DNA of 64,000 bases from Pseudomonas guariconensis (GTDB lineage: Bacteria; Pseudomonadota; Gammaproteobacteria; Pseudomonadales; Pseudomonadaceae), in contig NZ_JADLJL010000014.1 of the NCBI RefSeq assembly GCF_015680235.1, positions 1 to 64,000 of the forward strand, in the 5' to 3' direction. Shown here one piece after another: positions 62,251 to 64,000 of the stretch. Numbering within the stretch: the first letter of the stretch is position 1; the number at the start of each line of letters is the position of its first letter. A program made the translations under genes and the position numbers. Below the pieces are notes generated by a model. It did not search any database, had not been told where the DNA came from, and saw only the letters and a list, made by a program, of their open reading frames with translations.

Positions 62251-63255
62251 ATGACGCACCTGCGTGACCTGAAGATATCCACCCTCGACCTGGTACCGGT
62301 ACGCGCCGATGGCGGCCCTGCCCAGGCCCTGCGCAACTCCCTGGACCTGGCCCAACACGCCGAGCGGTTCGGCTACAACCGTTTCTGGGTGGCCGAACAC
62401 CACAACATGGACGGCATCGCCAGCTCGGCCACGGCCGTGCTGATCGGTTACCTGGCAGGTGGCACCTCGCGCATCCGCATCGGCTCCGGCGGCGTGATGT
62501 TGCCCAACCATGCGCCCCTGGTGATCGCCGAGCAGTTCGGCACACTGGCGAGCCTTTACCCCGGGCGCATCGACCTGGGCCTGGGCCGTGCACCGGGCTC
62601 TGACCAGATGACGGCCCGCGCCTTGCGTCGCGAGCGCTCCGGCAGTGCCGACGACTTCCCGGACGACGTCGAAGAGCTGTCCCGCTACTTAGGGCCGCGC
62701 ACGCCGGACCAGAAGGTCATCGCCGTGCCGGGCCACGACACCGATGTGCCGCTCTGGCTGCTCGGCTCCAGCCTGTTCAGCGCCCAATTGGCGGGCATGC
62801 GCGGGTTGCCCTATGCCTTCGCCTCGCATTTCGCCCCGCGCTACATGCATGAAGCGATCCGCATCTACCGCGATCACTTCAAGCCTTCCACGGTACTGGA
62901 CAAGCCCTACGTGATGCTCGGCGTGCCCATGGTCGTGGCCGAAACCGACGAAAAGGCCGAATACCTGGCGACGTCCGTCTACCAGCGCATCCTGGCGCTG
63001 ATTCGTGGCCAGAGCCTGATGCAGCGCCCCCCGGTGCCAAGCATGGACGGCCTGTGGCTACCCCACGAACGCGATGCGGTGGGCAGCTTCCTGGGCTTGG
63101 CGATGATCGGCAGCCCGCAGAAGGTGCGGGCCAAGGTCGAAGTGCTGCTGGAGCAGACCGGGGCCGATGAACTGATCTTTACCTGCGACTTGTACGAGCA
63201 TGCGGACCGGGTGCGGTCGTATGAGCTGTTGGCGCAGGCCTTGAAGGCCGAGTGA
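62251..63255 (+). CDS. LLM-class flavin-dependent oxidoreductase
   Basis: 334-aa luciferase-like monooxygenase with the group-1 bacterial-luciferase pattern '[65 protein letters not shown]'. Uses reduced FMN; the substrate is unknown. The ATG at 62251 has GCGGAGGCACCC; 23 codons upstream are leader. Divergent from osmC. Confidence 0.91.
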   Translation: MTHLRDLKISTLDLVPVRADGGPAQALRNSLDLAQHAERFGYNRFWVAEHHNMDGIASSATAVLIGYLAGGTSRIRIGSGGVMLPNHAPLVIAEQFGTLASLYPGRIDLGLGRAPGSDQMTARALRRERSGSADDFPDDVEELSRYLGPRTPDQKVIAVPGHDTDVPLWLLGSSLFSAQLAGMRGLPYAFASHFAPRYMHEAIRIYRDHFKPSTVLDKPYVMLGVPMVVAETDEKAEYLATSVYQRILALIRGQSLMQRPPVPSMDGLWLPHERDAVGSFLGLAMIGSPQKVRAKVEVLLEQTGADELIFTCDLYEHADRVRSYELLAQALKAE

Positions 63256-63279
63256 GGCCAGGCGAGGGCTGCGCCCTCG

Positions 63280-63360
63280 TTTCGCGGCGCAAGGCCGCTC
63301 CTACAGAAAGGCGCAAGGTCGACCTGTGGGAACGGCGTTGCGGCTTGCCCGCGAACGGGT
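63280..63360. repeat. REP-like elements
   Basis: A unit CGCGGCGCAAGGCCGCTCCT, then a degenerate second unit GTGGGAACGGCGTTGCGGCT. Convergent gap between the luciferase-like and DUF1161 genes. Confidence 0.65.
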
Positions 63361-63375
63361 GGTGGGCACCCGCGA

Positions 63376-63597
63376 TTACTCGCGGCGGTAGACGATCTCC
63401 TTGGTCCCGCCCTCGCAGCTGCCGATCACCTTGCCGCCTCCGGCCCCCTTGTCGACGATTTCCAGCACATAGCCGGTAACGCCTTTGGCCTGGAGCTTGG
63501 CATCGATCTCGGCCTTGAGCTCTTCGCACGGCTTGCCCGCCGCCAGCGCGCTGCCCGCCAGCGCCATCAGGCCCATCGCCCACAGCAGTTTCTTCAT
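63376..63597 (-). CDS. DUF1161 small exported protein, second copy
   Basis: 73-aa protein, signal peptide 1-19 (ALA-A), core 'KPCEELKAEIDAKLQAKGVTGYVLEIV...IGSCEGGTKEIVYRR' with the same two Cys as the copy at 61362-61595. It is shorter by four residues in the variable loop. Function unknown. Confidence 0.88.
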   Translation of the reverse strand: MKKLLWAMGLMALAGSALAAGKPCEELKAEIDAKLQAKGVTGYVLEIVDKGAGGGKVIGSCEGGTKEIVYRRE

Positions 63598-63703
63598 CGA
63601 TCGCTTTCCTTGTTCAGATCAAAAAAGTACAGGGCGCCAATCCAGGACTGGCACCCACAAACCTTTACTCCATCTCGCCGGGCCAGGCCAGCCCGACCTT
63701 GTT

Positions 63704-63919
63704 TCAACTGTTGGCGATACGGAAACCGACCTTCAGCGTGACCTGGAAGTGCGCTGCCTTGTTGTCGCGGATATGCCCACGGGTATCGACCACCTCGAAC
63801 CATTCCAGGTGCTTGATGCTCTTGCCGGCTTCGGCCAGGGCATTGTTGATCGCGTCCTCGATGCTGGTGGGCGAGGACCCGACCAGCTCGATCTTCTTGT
63901 AGGTGTGGTGATCGGACAT
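63704..63919 (-). CDS. Dodecin
   Basis: 71-aa flavin-storage protein that forms dodecamers. Pattern '[28 protein letters not shown]...[15 protein letters not shown]...[12 protein letters not shown]'; the Trp in EWFEV stacks on the flavin. AAGGAGAGCGCTC precedes the ATG at 63919. Confidence 0.93.
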   Translation of the reverse strand: MSDHHTYKKIELVGSSPTSIEDAINNALAEAGKSIKHLEWFEVVDTRGHIRDNKAAHFQVTLKVGFRIANS

Positions 63920-64000
63920 GAGCGCTCTCCTTGGTTGGCGTGTGAGATTGAGCCTAGCAGTGCAGGCCCGGTTTACCTGCGAACCATCGCCCGGGGGCAA

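Overview
This 64 kb window is a stretch of chromosome from a fluorescent Pseudomonas, most likely of the P. putida group. The evidence is the high GC content, protein sequences that read as Pseudomonas orthologues throughout, and the gene order: coxBA-ctaG-coxC / SURF1 / ctaA / cyoE / sco, then metNIQ, katE, znuA / zur-znuCB, thrB, polA / engB, cytochromes c4/c5, dsbA, kinB/algB and gltP. The intergenic REP elements (core like GTGGGAGC...GCGAT) are also typical. Naming the species is inference. I see no prophage, transposase, integron, CRISPR array, rRNA or tRNA, and no conspicuous new defence or metabolic system. The interest lies in small features set in a conserved backbone.

Layout. 0.3-9.4 kb: a Na/Pi symporter, a membrane-anchored M16 peptidase, a DUF5924/DUF2914 membrane protein, a four-gene MCE-type lipid ABC transporter (STAS-permease, ATPase, MlaD-like, auxiliary lipoprotein) and a convergent fused SpmA/SpmB-like protein. 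9.6-13.6 kb: gltP and a minus-strand group of small envelope proteins (Ivy-like lysozyme inhibitor, a 53-aa DUF1328 protein, a one-TM protein, a triple-BON protein). 13.8-22.3 kb: algB-kinB, an EAL phosphodiesterase, an AmiD-type amidase lipoprotein, a GGDEF cyclase and an EEP-family protein. 22.3-25.1 kb: dsbA, cytochromes c4 and c5, and engB. The engB-polA gap carries what looks like the ErsA small RNA with an AlgU/sigma-22-type promoter. 25.5-33.7 kb: polA, a DUF2782 protein, thrB, and the divergent zinc-uptake locus znuA / zur-znuC-znuB. 34-38.8 kb: katE and metN-metI-metQ.

38.9-48 kb: cytochrome c oxidase. A minus-strand block holds coxB (with a fused cytochrome c domain), coxA, ctaG and coxC. 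A second holds SURF1, a small membrane protein, ctaA, cyoE and sco, which make heme A and deliver copper. A low-GC orphan membrane gene sits between metQ and sco, flanked by a perfect 25-bp inverted repeat and a decayed copy of the sco 3' end. 48.3-64 kb: a conserved hypothetical, a SulP transporter with a beta-carbonic anhydrase, a radical SAM protein behind a textbook LexA box, two M3 oligopeptidases, a gamma-carbonic anhydrase, a HAD phosphatase, a zinc aminopeptidase lipoprotein, a tandem pair of 137-aa lipoproteins, two DUF1161 proteins, OsmC, a luciferase-like monooxygenase and dodecin.

Working themes are envelope homeostasis, zinc and methionine uptake, aerobic respiration with its assembly factors, c-di-GMP turnover and stress protection. 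Several starts were moved to internal codons because of a better ribosome-binding site, conserved N-terminus or operon overlap; these choices are explained in the entries.
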